A stretch of DNA of 64,000 nucleotides, taken from contig JAEZKK010000007.1 in NCBI GenBank assembly GCA_023415495.1, positions 1 through 64,000 of the forward strand, written 5' to 3'. A program made the position numbers and the translations under genes. Under the pieces are notes generated by a model, which was given only the letters and a program-made list of their open reading frames with translations, did not search any database and had not been told where the DNA came from. The DNA comes from Bacteroidota bacterium. GTDB lineage: Bacteria > Bacteroidota > Bacteroidia > Bacteroidales > P3. Numbering within the stretch: position 1 is the stretch's first letter; each line of letters opens with the position of its first letter. This document shows positions 27,418-35,060 of this stretch, in pieces.

Positions 27418-28740
27418 TTACTCATAGATTACTCTCACGTTTTGCTCTTTTAGTCTTGTTTCAACCCATTGGTTGATTTTTTCTTTATCATTATTTTGGA
27501 TTGGGCTGTCTTTTGCTTTTAGTATTACAAGTTTTATTGTTTTCGGAAGATTTGTAGTGTCATTGTATTCTAAGGTGTTGGCGTATGATAGGGATTTTAT
27601 TTCTGGATAGAATTTTCTTAGTTCATTTATTAGGGCATTTCCAGTTTGTGCCAAGTTTTTTATACTGTCTAATTCTTCTGTTTTTGCTTCTAAGAGATTG
27701 CTTATTTCATATAATTCTTTTTGAAGTCTTAGGGTTTCAGTAGATTTGTTATCCACTTCTTGGAAGGATAGCCCTTGTTCGATTAGGATTTTTGGTTGCT
27801 TTAGATTGAAGTTCAATGCTTTTTCTTTTATGCTTTCTTTTTGTTCCTCTGTAAGGTTTTTCCCTGCATATATTAAGTTTATTATCCTTTTGTCGGAATC
27901 TACATTGCTCTTTAAAAGGAAATTACCTTCATAATTGCTTATATTAGCAATGTATTTATCTGCATTTTCGCTGAATCTTTCTTTTTGAATAAGTTGATAT
28001 CCAAAATATATACTTGGGATAAAAACTAAGGCAATAATAACTGAGATTATTTGATTAATTCTTTTCTTCTTACTCGCATCAATTATATCTCTAATTGGGA
28101 ATTTAAGGATTTGAGAGATTAACATTGATGCTATTGCGATAAATACTGAGTTTATAGTAAATAGATAGAATGCTCCGTAGAAAAATTTGAATTGCATGGT
28201 TGCTAAACCGTATCCTGCTGTACACAGTGGTGGCATTAGGGCTGTAGCAATTGCTACTCCTGGTATTACATTTCCTTTATTTCTACTACTTATTGCTACA
28301 ATTCCTGCAAATCCTCCAAAGAGGGCTATTAATACGTCGTAAATAGTTGGGGAGGTTCTTGCTAATAGTTCGGATTGGGCTGTAGAGATTGGGGTCAGAA
28401 TAAAGTAGAGTGTGGATGTGATAAGACTTATTCCTATTGCGTATCCGAAATTTCGTAATGACTCCCTTAGTAAAGGGAAATTATAGGTAGCAATACTATA
28501 TCCTACACCATTTATTGGTCCCATTAGTGGAGAGATTAACATAGCTCCAATAATTACGGCTGTTGAATTCATATTTAATCCAACAGATGCTACCAATATA
28601 GCAAAGATTAAAATCCAAAGATTTGTTCCCCTAAATTGTACTCCTTTTTTAATCTCTTCATTAATAAAATCAAAGCTCTCAAGCTCAGTTTTTATACTTA
28701 AGATTTTTAATGCTTTTACAATTAATCTTTTTGTATTCAT
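27418..28740 (-). CDS. DUF389 (TIGR00341-type) membrane protein
   Basis: A 440-residue protein with a six-helix DUF389 domain at about 38-260. The family signature can be seen in NSTAVIIGAMLISPLMGPINGVGYS and in GVAIATALMPPLCTAGYGLA. The C-terminal 170 residues are soluble, with a heptad-like coiled coil at about 318-365 (ETLRLQKELYEISNLLEAKTEELDSI). DUF389 proteins have no agreed function. It lies between the EamA transporter (39 bases) and rfbB (39 bases) in one run. Confidence 0.88.
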   Translation of the reverse strand: MNTKRLIVKALKILSIKTELESFDFINEEIKKGVQFRGTNLWILIFAILVASVGLNMNSTAVIIGAMLISPLMGPINGVGYSIATYNFPLLRESLRNFGYAIGISLITSTLYFILTPISTAQSELLARTSPTIYDVLIALFGGFAGIVAISSRNKGNVIPGVAIATALMPPLCTAGYGLATMQFKFFYGAFYLFTINSVFIAIASMLISQILKFPIRDIIDASKKKRINQIISVIIALVFIPSIYFGYQLIQKERFSENADKYIANISNYEGNFLLKSNVDSDKRIINLIYAGKNLTEEQKESIKEKALNFNLKQPKILIEQGLSFQEVDNKSTETLRLQKELYEISNLLEAKTEELDSIKNLAQTGNALINELRKFYPEIKSLSYANTLEYNDTTNLPKTIKLVILKAKDSPIQNNDKEKINQWVETRLKEQNVRVIYE

Positions 28741-28779
28741 ATATTTTAGTTTTATGATTCGATGAATCTTCTTATACTC

Positions 28780-29652
28780 CTAAAGCATAGTCATTATAGC
28801 AATAAATGTTATTATTGTGAAGGCTATCCCTGCTTTATTAAGTTTGGATACCTTTTCTTTGAAAAAACTTAAAGCTATTATTATTGAGAATAGGACTACT
28901 CCCATATTGTTTAGAGCTATTACTAATGAATTATTGAATGTTAGGGAGTTTAATGCGTTTATAAAGAAGTAGAGTGAGCCGAAATTGCAGATTCCCAAGA
29001 TTATTCCTATTATTAATACTTTTGGTTGGAGGATTTCCTTCTTGTCTTTTTGAAACATAATTAATAATAACCCCCATAAGGCTGCAAAAGAGAAGATTAG
29101 AAAAGAGAATATTGAAGATTGACTTTCGTCTTTTATATAGTAGTTTTGAGAATATTTTACAAGTGAATCAGCAATGCCCATAAGGACAAAGAGTATAAAG
29201 GGTAAAAATATAATAAATAATGAATCTATAGTTTTCACTCTCTTCTTATAAACAGATAAAAAGACTGCTATTATTGCCATTATCAGTAAAATAAATTTAA
29301 TATTAGAATAATTATCCTTGGTGTCTATTAGTATTGAGAAGAACATTGGAAAAACAAAGCTCATCTTCGATGCAATGGTTGTTAATGCCATACCTGCCTT
29401 TTTGGTTGAATATCCAATTAGAAAAAAGGTAAAGACATATAGGCTTCCAATAATAACTCCTGGTAGTATCCAATCAGCTGGTATTTGTAAAACTTCTTTA
29501 GAACTTATTCCTGCAGATAAGTAACCTAAAACTGATGCTACAAAATAGTTTATGATTATTGGTTGAATTACCTTAATATTATACTTCCCAATAATCTTAA
29601 AGATAATAAGAATCGCAATGCTTGATAATATACTAAGGAATAGGTAGAGCAT
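28780..29652 (-). CDS. EamA/DMT-superfamily transporter-like protein
   Basis: A 290-residue protein with ten hydrophobic segments in two five-helix halves, as in EamA-type drug/metabolite transporters. The first half ends near SVYKKRVK (about 135) and the second has NNMGVVLFSIIIALSFFKEKVSKLNKAGIAF, the typical last-helix pair with the conserved Glu-Lys loop. No substrate can be assigned. It is the third gene of the rfbA-led unit. Confidence 0.8.
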   Translation of the reverse strand: MLYLFLSILSSIAILIIFKIIGKYNIKVIQPIIINYFVASVLGYLSAGISSKEVLQIPADWILPGVIIGSLYVFTFFLIGYSTKKAGMALTTIASKMSFVFPMFFSILIDTKDNYSNIKFILLIMAIIAVFLSVYKKRVKTIDSLFIIFLPFILFVLMGIADSLVKYSQNYYIKDESQSSIFSFLIFSFAALWGLLLIMFQKDKKEILQPKVLIIGIILGICNFGSLYFFINALNSLTFNNSLVIALNNMGVVLFSIIIALSFFKEKVSKLNKAGIAFTIITFIAIMTML

Positions 29653-29687
29653 TTAGTTTGTTGTTGAGTTGTTTAGTTGTTGAACGT

Positions 29688-29969
29688 TTAATTGTTTAGG
29701 TTCTTAAAGTATTGGTTTCTGCTGGGTCTTCTGTGGGGGCAACCAGGCCAGCAACAAGGTTGTTTGATACCTTGATGTAATTCTTCAATCATTCTTTGAA
29801 TATGCTTTTCTCTTGTTTCTTGTTTTTTAACTATAGTTACCCAACATATCCATTCATTTCTTTGAATTGGAGTTAGAGAATTCCATATTTTTAGAATTTC
29901 TTCATTCTCTTGCAAAACTCTGAGCATATCCTCAGGTAATTCATGTACAATTCCTGATAGTATATTCAT
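29688..29969 (-). CDS. YdeI/OmdA-like small protein
   Basis: A 93-residue protein matching the C-terminal module of YdeI/OmpD-associated proteins: LPEDMLRVLQENEE, then WNSLTPIQRNEWICWVTIVKKQETREKHIQRMIEEL. The tail has a CCWPGCPHRRP motif with three Cys and a His that could bind metal. In other bacteria this family is linked to bacteriocin protection or cell-surface stress, without a known mechanism. The gap to rfbA is 16 bases. Confidence 0.7.
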   Translation of the reverse strand: MNILSGIVHELPEDMLRVLQENEEILKIWNSLTPIQRNEWICWVTIVKKQETREKHIQRMIEELHQGIKQPCCWPGCPHRRPSRNQYFKNLNN

Positions 29970-29985
29970 ATAAAGGGATTTATTT

Positions 29986-30861
29986 TTAATCCTTAGCTAA
30001 ATGAAGTAAATATTGTCCATATTGGTTTTTTATCATTGGTTTTGCTAATTCTTGTAGCTTTTCTTTAGTTATCCAACCTTTTGTATATGCTATTTCTTCA
30101 AGACATGCAATTTTTAATCCCTGGCGTTTTTCCAATACTTCTATAAATGTGGATGCTTCACTTAGAGAATCGTGGGTTCCTGTATCAAGCCATGCAAATC
30201 CTCTTCCAAGTAATTGGACTTTTAGTTCTTTGTCTTTTAAAAATTCTTGATTTACTGTAGTTATTTCCAATTCTCCTCTTGCTGAGGGTTTAATATTCTT
30301 TGCTACTTCCACAACTTTGTTTGGATAGAAATAAAGACCTACTACTGCATAATTGCTCTTAGGTTCTTTAGGCTTTTCTTCAATTGAAAGCACCTTGCCA
30401 TCTTTGTCAAATTCAGCAACTCCATAACGTTCTGGATCATTTACATAATAGCCAAATACTGTTGCCATATTGTTTTTCTCTGCATCTTTTAGAGATTGCT
30501 CTAACATTGATGTAAAATTTTGTCCATAGAATATATTATCACCTAATACAAGGCATGCCGAATCGTTTCCAATAAACTCCTCTCCTATTATAAATGCTTG
30601 TGCTAATCCATCTGGGGAGGGTTGTTCTGCATAGGTAAATTCTACTCCATAATCGGAACCATCTCCTAAAAGTCTTCTAAATCCTGGCAAATCTTCAGGT
30701 GTAGAGATTATTAAAATTTCTCTTATCCCTGCCAACATCAAAACTGATATTGGATAATATACCATTGGTTTATCATATATTGGGAGCATTTGCTTACTAA
30801 CTCCTTTGGTTATTGGGAAAAGTCTTGTTCCCGAACCTCCTGCTAATACTATACCTTTCAT
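29986..30861 (-). CDS. rfbA: Glucose-1-phosphate thymidylyltransferase
   Basis: A 291-residue nucleotidyltransferase making dTDP-glucose, the first step to dTDP-rhamnose. The nucleotide-binding [26 protein letters not shown] is at about 8-33; the metal and sugar site residues lie in [10 protein letters not shown] and [12 protein letters not shown] place the start at ATG 30861 (MKGIVLAGG), the usual RmlA N-terminus; an extension by 30 codons to a GTG-like start at 30951 would run into the -7 element. First gene of rfbA, ydeI-like, eamA, DUF389, rfbB. Confidence 0.95.
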   Translation of the reverse strand: MKGIVLAGGSGTRLFPITKGVSKQMLPIYDKPMVYYPISVLMLAGIREILIISTPEDLPGFRRLLGDGSDYGVEFTYAEQPSPDGLAQAFIIGEEFIGNDSACLVLGDNIFYGQNFTSMLEQSLKDAEKNNMATVFGYYVNDPERYGVAEFDKDGKVLSIEEKPKEPKSNYAVVGLYFYPNKVVEVAKNIKPSARGELEITTVNQEFLKDKELKVQLLGRGFAWLDTGTHDSLSEASTFIEVLEKRQGLKIACLEEIAYTKGWITKEKLQELAKPMIKNQYGQYLLHLAKD

Positions 30862-30948
30862 TTTCTTATTTTTTCTTGTTTCTCTTAATAGCAAAGCACC
30901 GTCAGTTACATTTGAATTATGTACTTGAGGGTTGCTATGATTATTTGG

Positions 30949-30956
30949 CAAATATA
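30949..30956 (-). promoter_or_regulatory. -7 element of the rfbA unit
   Basis: Reverse-strand TATATTTG followed by CC, about 88 bases before the rfbA ATG, giving an untranslated leader near 80 bases. No TTG at the ideal distance. Confidence 0.5.
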
Positions 30957-31134
30957 AAGTATTTTTCTTTTCCTTGTATTAAATTTGCAAGAAAAATTAA
31001 TATTTAGTCTTATAATCTTTATTTATAGAGAACTTCTATAAAAACACTTTATATGTTTTTGGAGGAAACTTCTTTAGTTTTATCGAAATTATATCAAGAA
31101 AGAATTAATTAAAGTCAAGTTTAAAAGAATTTTT

Positions 31135-31256
31135 CTTTGATTTCAAAGTATTTTTCTTTGAATACAAAGTCACTATGGTAGCTACCACAGCAGTATTATG
31201 GTACCTACCACAAAGGTGTTATGGTACCTACCATAAGGGTCGTGTGGTAGGTACCA
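31135..31256. repeat. Array E: 21-bp-period CTTTGA pair plus four GGTA palindromes at 23-bp period
   Basis: CTTTGATTTCAAAG (31135-31148) and CTTTGAATACAAAG (31156-31169) start 21 bases apart. Then TGGTAGCTACCA (31176), TGGTACCTACCA (31199 and 31222) and TGGTAGGTACCA (31245) start exactly 23 bases apart; the first is a perfect 12-bp palindrome and the others carry one central mismatch pair. The 11-base spacers are CAGCAGTATTA, CAAAGGTGTTA and TAAGGGTCGTG, mostly unlike each other. The spacer length, 11, is the same as in array C although the unit is one base longer. Confidence 0.9.
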
Positions 31257-31312
31257 TAATGTACTTTTAGAAAATTGGTTGATTTAGCTCAGAAATAAAG
31301 AACTCATTTCCT

Positions 31313-31328
31313 TACTTTTGCAAAGATA
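31313..31328. promoter_or_regulatory. Back-to-back -7 elements next to array E
   Basis: Forward TACTTTTG (31313-31320) abuts reverse TATCTTTG (31328-31321). The reverse element would transcribe through array E toward rfbA, about 450 bases; the forward one points into the 3' end of pyrI, antisense. No coding region starts just after either, so one or both may make untranslated RNA, or this may be a fortuitous TTTGCAAAG palindrome. Confidence 0.4.
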
Positions 31329-31367
31329 AGTAAAATACTTGAATCTTTTAGTAAAAATCATTGTTTT

Positions 31368-31829
31368 TTATTCAACAAATCTAATATTAGTCATTGTTTT
31401 TTCACAATAATGACATTGAATCTTTAAAGGTTCTTTCACAACAACCTTAAATTTGGTTTCAATTGTTTCATTATTAGTTATACAGTTTGGATTTATACAT
31501 TTAATGATTGCTTCAATATGTTCAGGAGTTTCTACCGAAATTTTCTCAATAACTTCATAGTCTTTGATTACAATTAGAGTAGCATGTGGGGCAGCAAGTG
31601 CAATTTTATTTAAGTCAGATTTTTCAAAATACTTATTTCTCACCTTGACAATGCCTTTTCTTTTATACTTCTTACTTTCAAGGTTAATCCCAATCAATAC
31701 CTCATCCTGATAATTATCTAATCCAAGTATTCTAATAACTTTTAATACAGATTCTACAGGGATATGATCAATAACTGTTCCGTTTTCAATTGCAGAAACT
31801 ATTAATTCTTTTTTATTTTGTGTTGTCAT
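31368..31829 (-). CDS. pyrI: Aspartate carbamoyltransferase regulatory subunit
   Basis: A 153-residue regulatory chain. The N-terminal allosteric domain (about 1-100) binds nucleotides (KELIVSAIENGTVIDHIP, with the conserved Lys and His). The C-terminal zinc domain has Cys111, Cys116, Cys139 and Cys142, which bind zinc and contact the catalytic chain. It sits 17 bases after pyrB, and the two subunits would form a dodecameric, feedback-regulated enzyme as in enterobacteria. Confidence 0.96.
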   Translation of the reverse strand: MTTQNKKELIVSAIENGTVIDHIPVESVLKVIRILGLDNYQDEVLIGINLESKKYKRKGIVKVRNKYFEKSDLNKIALAAPHATLIVIKDYEVIEKISVETPEHIEAIIKCINPNCITNNETIETKFKVVVKEPLKIQCHYCEKTMTNIRFVE

Positions 31830-31845
31830 TTTATTATTTGGTTTT

Positions 31846-32763
31846 TTATTTCACTCCTAAAATTGCTGCCATTAATGCTTGGCGAACATATACTCCGTTT
31901 CTTGCTTGATCAAAATAATAAGCATGAGGTGTTGAATCCACATCAACAGCGATTTCATTAACTCTTGGTAGTGGATGTAGAACTCTCATATTTGGCTGAC
32001 AGCCCTCAAGGGTTGAGGCGTCTATTATACATGAATCCTTTACTTTTTCATATTCTAAAGGATCAGAAAACCTTTCTCTTTGAACTCTTGTCATATAAAT
32101 AATATCAGATACAGCAACAGCATCTTTGATATTAGTATATTGATAATAATCGAGCTTAGCTTTTTTAATATGCATCTTTACAGATGAAGGAAGTTTTAGT
32201 TCGACAGGAGAGACAAGATGGAAGGTAGCATTAAAATTACACATAGCCTGGACAAGAGAGTGAACTGTTCTTCCGTACTTTAAATCTCCAACCAAGGTAA
32301 TATTCAAATTATCTAATGTTCCCTGGGTTTTTAAGATTGAATAAAGATCCAACATACATTGAGTTGGATGTTGGTTTGCACCATCCCCAGCATTGATAAC
32401 AGGTACTGCGGACACTTCTGCGGCATATCTTGCAGCTCCTTCTTTATTATGTCTCATAATTATTAAATCTGAATAAGAGGCTACCATCTTAATTGTATCA
32501 TGAAGGCTTTCCCCTTTCGATTGAGAAGTAGCAGCAGGGTTTGAAAAGCCAATTATCTTCGCCCCTAATAAAGACGCTGCACTTTCAAAACTAAGTCTTG
32601 TTCGAGTTGAAGGTTCAAAGAAAATTGATGCAATTACTTTTTCTTTTAATAATTCCTGACGAGGATTTGATTCAAATTCTGCAGCTAAATTTAGAATCTC
32701 CATATACTCTTGCTTAGAGTAATCAGAAATTGAAATTAGATTCTTACCTTTTAAATTTGTCAT
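31846..32763 (-). CDS. pyrB: Aspartate carbamoyltransferase catalytic subunit
   Basis: A 305-residue enzyme that condenses carbamoyl phosphate and aspartate in pyrimidine synthesis. Carbamoyl-phosphate site STRTR is in FEPSTRTRLSFESA (about 50-63); the 80s loop SKGES follows; HPTQ and the HPLPRVNEI motif bind substrate. It begins 48 bases after a terminator hairpin located in its own leader, see the attenuator entry. The start codon ATG 32763 gives the normal N-terminus (MTNLKGKNLISI). Confidence 0.97.
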   Translation of the reverse strand: MTNLKGKNLISISDYSKQEYMEILNLAAEFESNPRQELLKEKVIASIFFEPSTRTRLSFESAASLLGAKIIGFSNPAATSQSKGESLHDTIKMVASYSDLIIMRHNKEGAARYAAEVSAVPVINAGDGANQHPTQCMLDLYSILKTQGTLDNLNITLVGDLKYGRTVHSLVQAMCNFNATFHLVSPVELKLPSSVKMHIKKAKLDYYQYTNIKDAVAVSDIIYMTRVQRERFSDPLEYEKVKDSCIIDASTLEGCQPNMRVLHPLPRVNEIAVDVDSTPHAYYFDQARNGVYVRQALMAAILGVK

Positions 32764-32810
32764 ATTATTTATGGTGTTGAGTTGTAATTAATATATTTCT
32801 AATAGGGGAA

Positions 32811-32841
32811 TAAAAAAAGCGACTAATAATAATTAGTCGCT
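32811..32841 (-). terminator. Terminator hairpin in the pyrBI leader (candidate attenuator)
   Basis: On the reverse strand AGCGACTAAT (32841-32832), a 4-base loop, then ATTAGTCGCT (32827-32818) and seven Ts (32817-32811): a perfect 10-bp stem and a U-run. It lies between the predicted pyrB promoter and pyrB. The stop codon of a short leader peptide is in its left arm, which is the layout of the E. coli pyrBI attenuator. It might instead only terminate the upstream TPR gene. Confidence 0.85.
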
Positions 32842-32886
32842 CAATAGAAAAAACGGATAAAATTGTATCAAAAATGATACTTCCAT
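32833..32886 (-). CDS. Putative pyrBI leader peptide (pyrL-like)
   Basis: A 17-codon frame, ATG 32886 to TAA 32833, reading MEVSFLIQFYPFFLLSD. Its codons carry U tracts (TTTTTG, TTTTAT, TTTTTTCTATTG). GTATCA (32880-32875) and TGATAC (32870-32865), both inside the frame, can form a 6-bp pause hairpin just ahead of the U-rich part. The stop codon is inside the left arm of the terminator. In E. coli, low UTP stalls polymerase in such a tract, the ribosome catches up, and the terminator cannot form. That mechanism is established for E. coli; it is inferred here from layout. A-rich sequence precedes the ATG, as is usual for Bacteroidota. Confidence 0.55.
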   Translation of the reverse strand: MEVSFLIQFYPFFLLSD

Positions 32887-32929
32887 TTTTAGAATTCTTA
32901 TATGTTGTTTTTACGTTCATTCTAAAACG

Positions 32930-32937
32930 CAAAATTA
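32930..32937 (-). promoter_or_regulatory. -7 element of pyrBI
   Basis: Reverse-strand TAATTTTG at 32937-32930, about 38 bases from the likely first transcribed base to the leader-peptide ATG. It sits immediately after the TPR gene stop codon, and the -33 region would overlap that gene's end. Confidence 0.5.
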
Positions 32938-32960
32938 GTACCTTTTTTTTGTTTTTTGAC

Positions 32961-33968
32961 CTATTTTTTTAGTTTTTCTTTAGCTAATTTGTGGTTAGGA
33001 TTAATTTCCAGCACTTTGCCAAAGTCTTTTTTTGCATTTTCTTTCTGGTTTAAATTCTCATAGGTTACTCCTCTATTGTAATATGCTTGAAAAAAAGTAG
33101 AATCTGATTCAATTGCCTTAGTAAATAATTCCAATGCATCTTGGTAGGATTTTTTATTGACAAGATTAATATAGCCTACATTATGTAATGCGTCTGCATG
33201 ATTAGGATTTTTCGTTAATATATTATGATAAAGGTCTAAAGCTTTTTGTATCATCCCATGTTCTTGATAAAATAAAGCTAAAGCATAACTTGCATTTAGG
33301 TTATTAGGATTAATATTGATAGTAGAGGTTAAGTAATCTATTGCCAGACGATCTCCTTTAAGTGCAAATAATAAACCAAGCTCCTCGAAGGGTTCTTCAT
33401 AATCTGGTTTTAATTCAATTGCCTTTGAATAGCTTTTAACAGCATTTATTGTATCACCTTGCTCTTTTAAAGCATATCCTCTAAGATAATAAGCCTTTGG
33501 AGATATCTTATCTATTTTCAATGCCTCATTAATATTAAAGATAGTTTTGTCATAATCTTTTAATAAAAGAGCAATTTCAGCTGTTTTCAAATAAGCTTCA
33601 GTTGATTTTGAATCATATTTTAATGCATCTTGAAGTGAAGAAAAGGCAAGAGTAGTTTCTCCAGAAGAAAATAAGGAATTAGCTTTTTGTATATAATATT
33701 TTGCCTCATTAGGTCGAATACTAATTGCATTTTGTATATCAATTAAACTTTCACTTAGTTTTCCTCTTTCCATCAAAACTATAGAGCGAGCATAATAAAG
33801 CTCAGGGTTCTTTGAATCTTTTCTAATTTTCACATCCAATAAAGCAAGCTCATCTTTCTCAATTTGTGAATTTTCTGTTTTTTTATCTTTACAAGAAGTA
33901 ATAGATATTGCAGAAAGACTTAGTGTAAAAATTGTCAGTATTAATAATAAAATCTTAGCGTTTTTCAT
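32961..33968 (-). CDS. TPR-repeat lipoprotein
   Basis: A 335-residue lipoprotein: signal peptide with lipobox ITSC (Cys26). About eight tetratricopeptide repeats follow from residue 40 to the end, each with the W/Y-x2-L/G-Y-x8-A-x4-P pattern (for example AYYLRGYALKEQGDTINAVKSYSKAIELKPDY). TPRs bind protein partners; in the envelope such lipoproteins may act in assembly or secretion. No enzymatic domain. Monocistronic, with TATCTTTG (33998-33991) 23 bases ahead of the start codon. Partner unknown. Confidence 0.87.
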   Translation of the reverse strand: MKNAKILLLILTIFTLSLSAISITSCKDKKTENSQIEKDELALLDVKIRKDSKNPELYYARSIVLMERGKLSESLIDIQNAISIRPNEAKYYIQKANSLFSSGETTLAFSSLQDALKYDSKSTEAYLKTAEIALLLKDYDKTIFNINEALKIDKISPKAYYLRGYALKEQGDTINAVKSYSKAIELKPDYEEPFEELGLLFALKGDRLAIDYLTSTININPNNLNASYALALFYQEHGMIQKALDLYHNILTKNPNHADALHNVGYINLVNKKSYQDALELFTKAIESDSTFFQAYYNRGVTYENLNQKENAKKDFGKVLEINPNHKLAKEKLKK

Positions 33969-33990
33969 ATTTCCATTTTGTTTTAGTTTG

Positions 33991-33998
33991 CAAAGATA
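33991..33998 (-). promoter_or_regulatory. -7 element of the TPR lipoprotein gene
   Basis: Reverse-strand TATCTTTG followed by GCAAAC, 22 bases before the start codon. Confidence 0.6.
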
Positions 33999-34078
33999 TG
34001 ATATTGGTACGATTATTGATGTAATATTATAAATTTTTAGGGTTAGAGGATAAAAAATATCGGATTTTAAAAAAAAAC

Positions 34079-34108
34079 TTGCAGTTTCAAATTATTTATT
34101 TATCTTTG
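34079..34108 (+). promoter_or_regulatory. Consensus promoter of the ECF sigma gene at 34211
   Basis: TTG (34079-34081), exactly 19 bases, TATCTTTG (34101-34108). This is the best housekeeping promoter in the window, so this sigma factor is probably transcribed constitutively by RpoD. It leaves an untranslated leader of about 97 bases. Confidence 0.85.
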
Positions 34109-34197
34109 CCCCATAAATTAATTAATAAAACAACCAAAACATTATTGCTTATAGAATAGGAAAATTACTTTTTTTATAGATTTATTCATTTAATAAA

Positions 34198-34204
34198 AAG
34201 GAGG
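34198..34204 (+). promoter_or_regulatory. Strong Shine-Dalgarno site
   Basis: AAGGAGG six bases before ATG 34211. Most genes here have only A-rich sequence before the start, as usual in Bacteroidota, so this site stands out. It fixes the start at 34211 and not at the internal ATG codon 6. Confidence 0.75.
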
Positions 34205-34210
34205 ATTCCT

Positions 34211-34792
34211 ATGTCATTAAGCATAATGAACGATAACGAATTAGTTCGTGATTATATTCAAGGTAATAAAAGAAGCTTTGAAGAGTTAGTTTTACGTCAT
34301 CAACAAAAAGTTTTCAACTATATTCTTTCTTACGTTAAGGACAAAGCCTTAGCTGACGATTTACTACAAGACACCTTTATTAAGATTGTAAATACTCTTA
34401 AGAATGGCACTTATAGAGATGAAGGTAAATTCATCCAATGGGTAATGAGAATTGCACATAATATAGTAATTGACCATTTTAGAAAGGATAATAGATTCCC
34501 AACTCTCAAATCTGGTAATGATTTTAATATATTTGATATGATTGGCAATTTTGATGATTCTGTTGAACAAAAACTAATTAAAAAACAGATTCATGAAGAT
34601 ATTAGAAAACTAATTAAACAATTGCCTGAAGACCAAAGAAGAGTATTAATTATGCGTCATTACGGAGAAATGAGCTTTAAGGAAATAGCAGAAAAAACAG
34701 GTGTAAGTATCAATACCGCATTAGGAAGAATGCGTTATGCCTTAATCAATATGAGAAAGCTTGTTGAAGAAAAAGAAATGATTTTAAATTAA
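34211..34792 (+). CDS. ECF-type RNA polymerase sigma factor
   Basis: A 193-residue sigma factor with regions 2 and 4 only. Region 2: YILSYVKDKALADDLLQDTFIKIVNTL and FIQWVMRIAHNIVIDHFRK (about 35-95). Region 4: LPEDQRRVLIMRHYGEMSFKEIAEKTGVSINTALGRMRYAL (about 138-180). No anti-sigma gene with a membrane helix is next to it; a 63-residue soluble acidic protein follows instead. With a consensus RpoD promoter and a strong Shine-Dalgarno site it looks highly and constantly expressed, unlike typical surface-signalling ECF factors. Confidence 0.88.
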   Translation: MSLSIMNDNELVRDYIQGNKRSFEELVLRHQQKVFNYILSYVKDKALADDLLQDTFIKIVNTLKNGTYRDEGKFIQWVMRIAHNIVIDHFRKDNRFPTLKSGNDFNIFDMIGNFDDSVEQKLIKKQIHEDIRKLIKQLPEDQRRVLIMRHYGEMSFKEIAEKTGVSINTALGRMRYALINMRKLVEEKEMILN

Positions 34793-34815
34793 ATCTTCTT
34801 GGGGGTATATAATAA

Positions 34816-34860
34816 GTTTTATTTATTTGCGTTTAGAGAAAAAACACAAATAAATAAAAC
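34816..34860 (+). terminator. 14-bp perfect inverted repeat between sigma gene and small CDS
   Basis: GTTTTATTTATTTG (34816-34829) pairs perfectly with CAAATAAATAAAAC (34847-34860) around a 17-base loop. It is A/T-rich and lacks a following U-run, so it is a poor terminator; an RNA stability or processing element, or a protein-binding site, is as likely. It ends eight bases before the next ATG (34869) and could therefore hide that start from ribosomes. Confidence 0.5.
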
Positions 34861-34868
34861 AGTACTTT

Positions 34869-35060
34869 ATGGAAGATAATTACAGCCTTTTTGATTTAAT
34901 TGATTATTGGGAAGAAGATTTAGAAAGAGAAGAAAAAATAATATCTTCAGAACTAAAACCCAGCAATAGGGCATTAAGCAATATTTTATCAGCCCTTTAC
35001 AACCCGTATGAGGTATTCACTTCCTCATTAAATAAGAATATTGATATATATCTTAGCTAA
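34869..35060 (+). CDS. Small acidic protein of unknown function
   Basis: I do not recognise a family. It has 63 residues, with an acidic N-terminal half (MEDNYSLFDLIDYWEEDLEREEK) predicted helical, and a polar C-terminal half (SALYNPYEVFTSSLNK). No signal peptide or membrane helix. The stop codon is directly followed by the ATG of the DAHP synthase gene, with no gap, and it lies after an ECF sigma gene, so the three could be one transcript. It might be a cytoplasmic anti-sigma factor, but that is a guess. Its gene context and codon usage look like those of neighbours, so I take it as real. Confidence 0.55.
   Translation: MEDNYSLFDLIDYWEEDLEREEKIISSELKPSNRALSNILSALYNPYEVFTSSLNKNIDIYLS

Larger units (their letters stand above)
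30862..31367. other. 506-base intergenic region between rfbA and pyrI
   Basis: Contents: the rfbA -7 element (30949-30956), array E (31135-31256), and back-to-back -7 elements (31313-31328). No open frame with gene-like features. A forward TAAATTTG at 30980-30987 also matches the consensus but leads to no gene. Confidence 0.75.

Noticed and set aside
29653..29687. GTTGTTTAG-like repeats between the EamA and YdeI-like genes
   Set aside because: Only low-complexity T/G sequence, with no exact spacing; common as filler in such genomes.
30859..30951. Longer rfbA start with 30 additional residues
   Set aside because: The upstream start overlaps the TATATTTG element, and the extra residues are not typical of RmlA.
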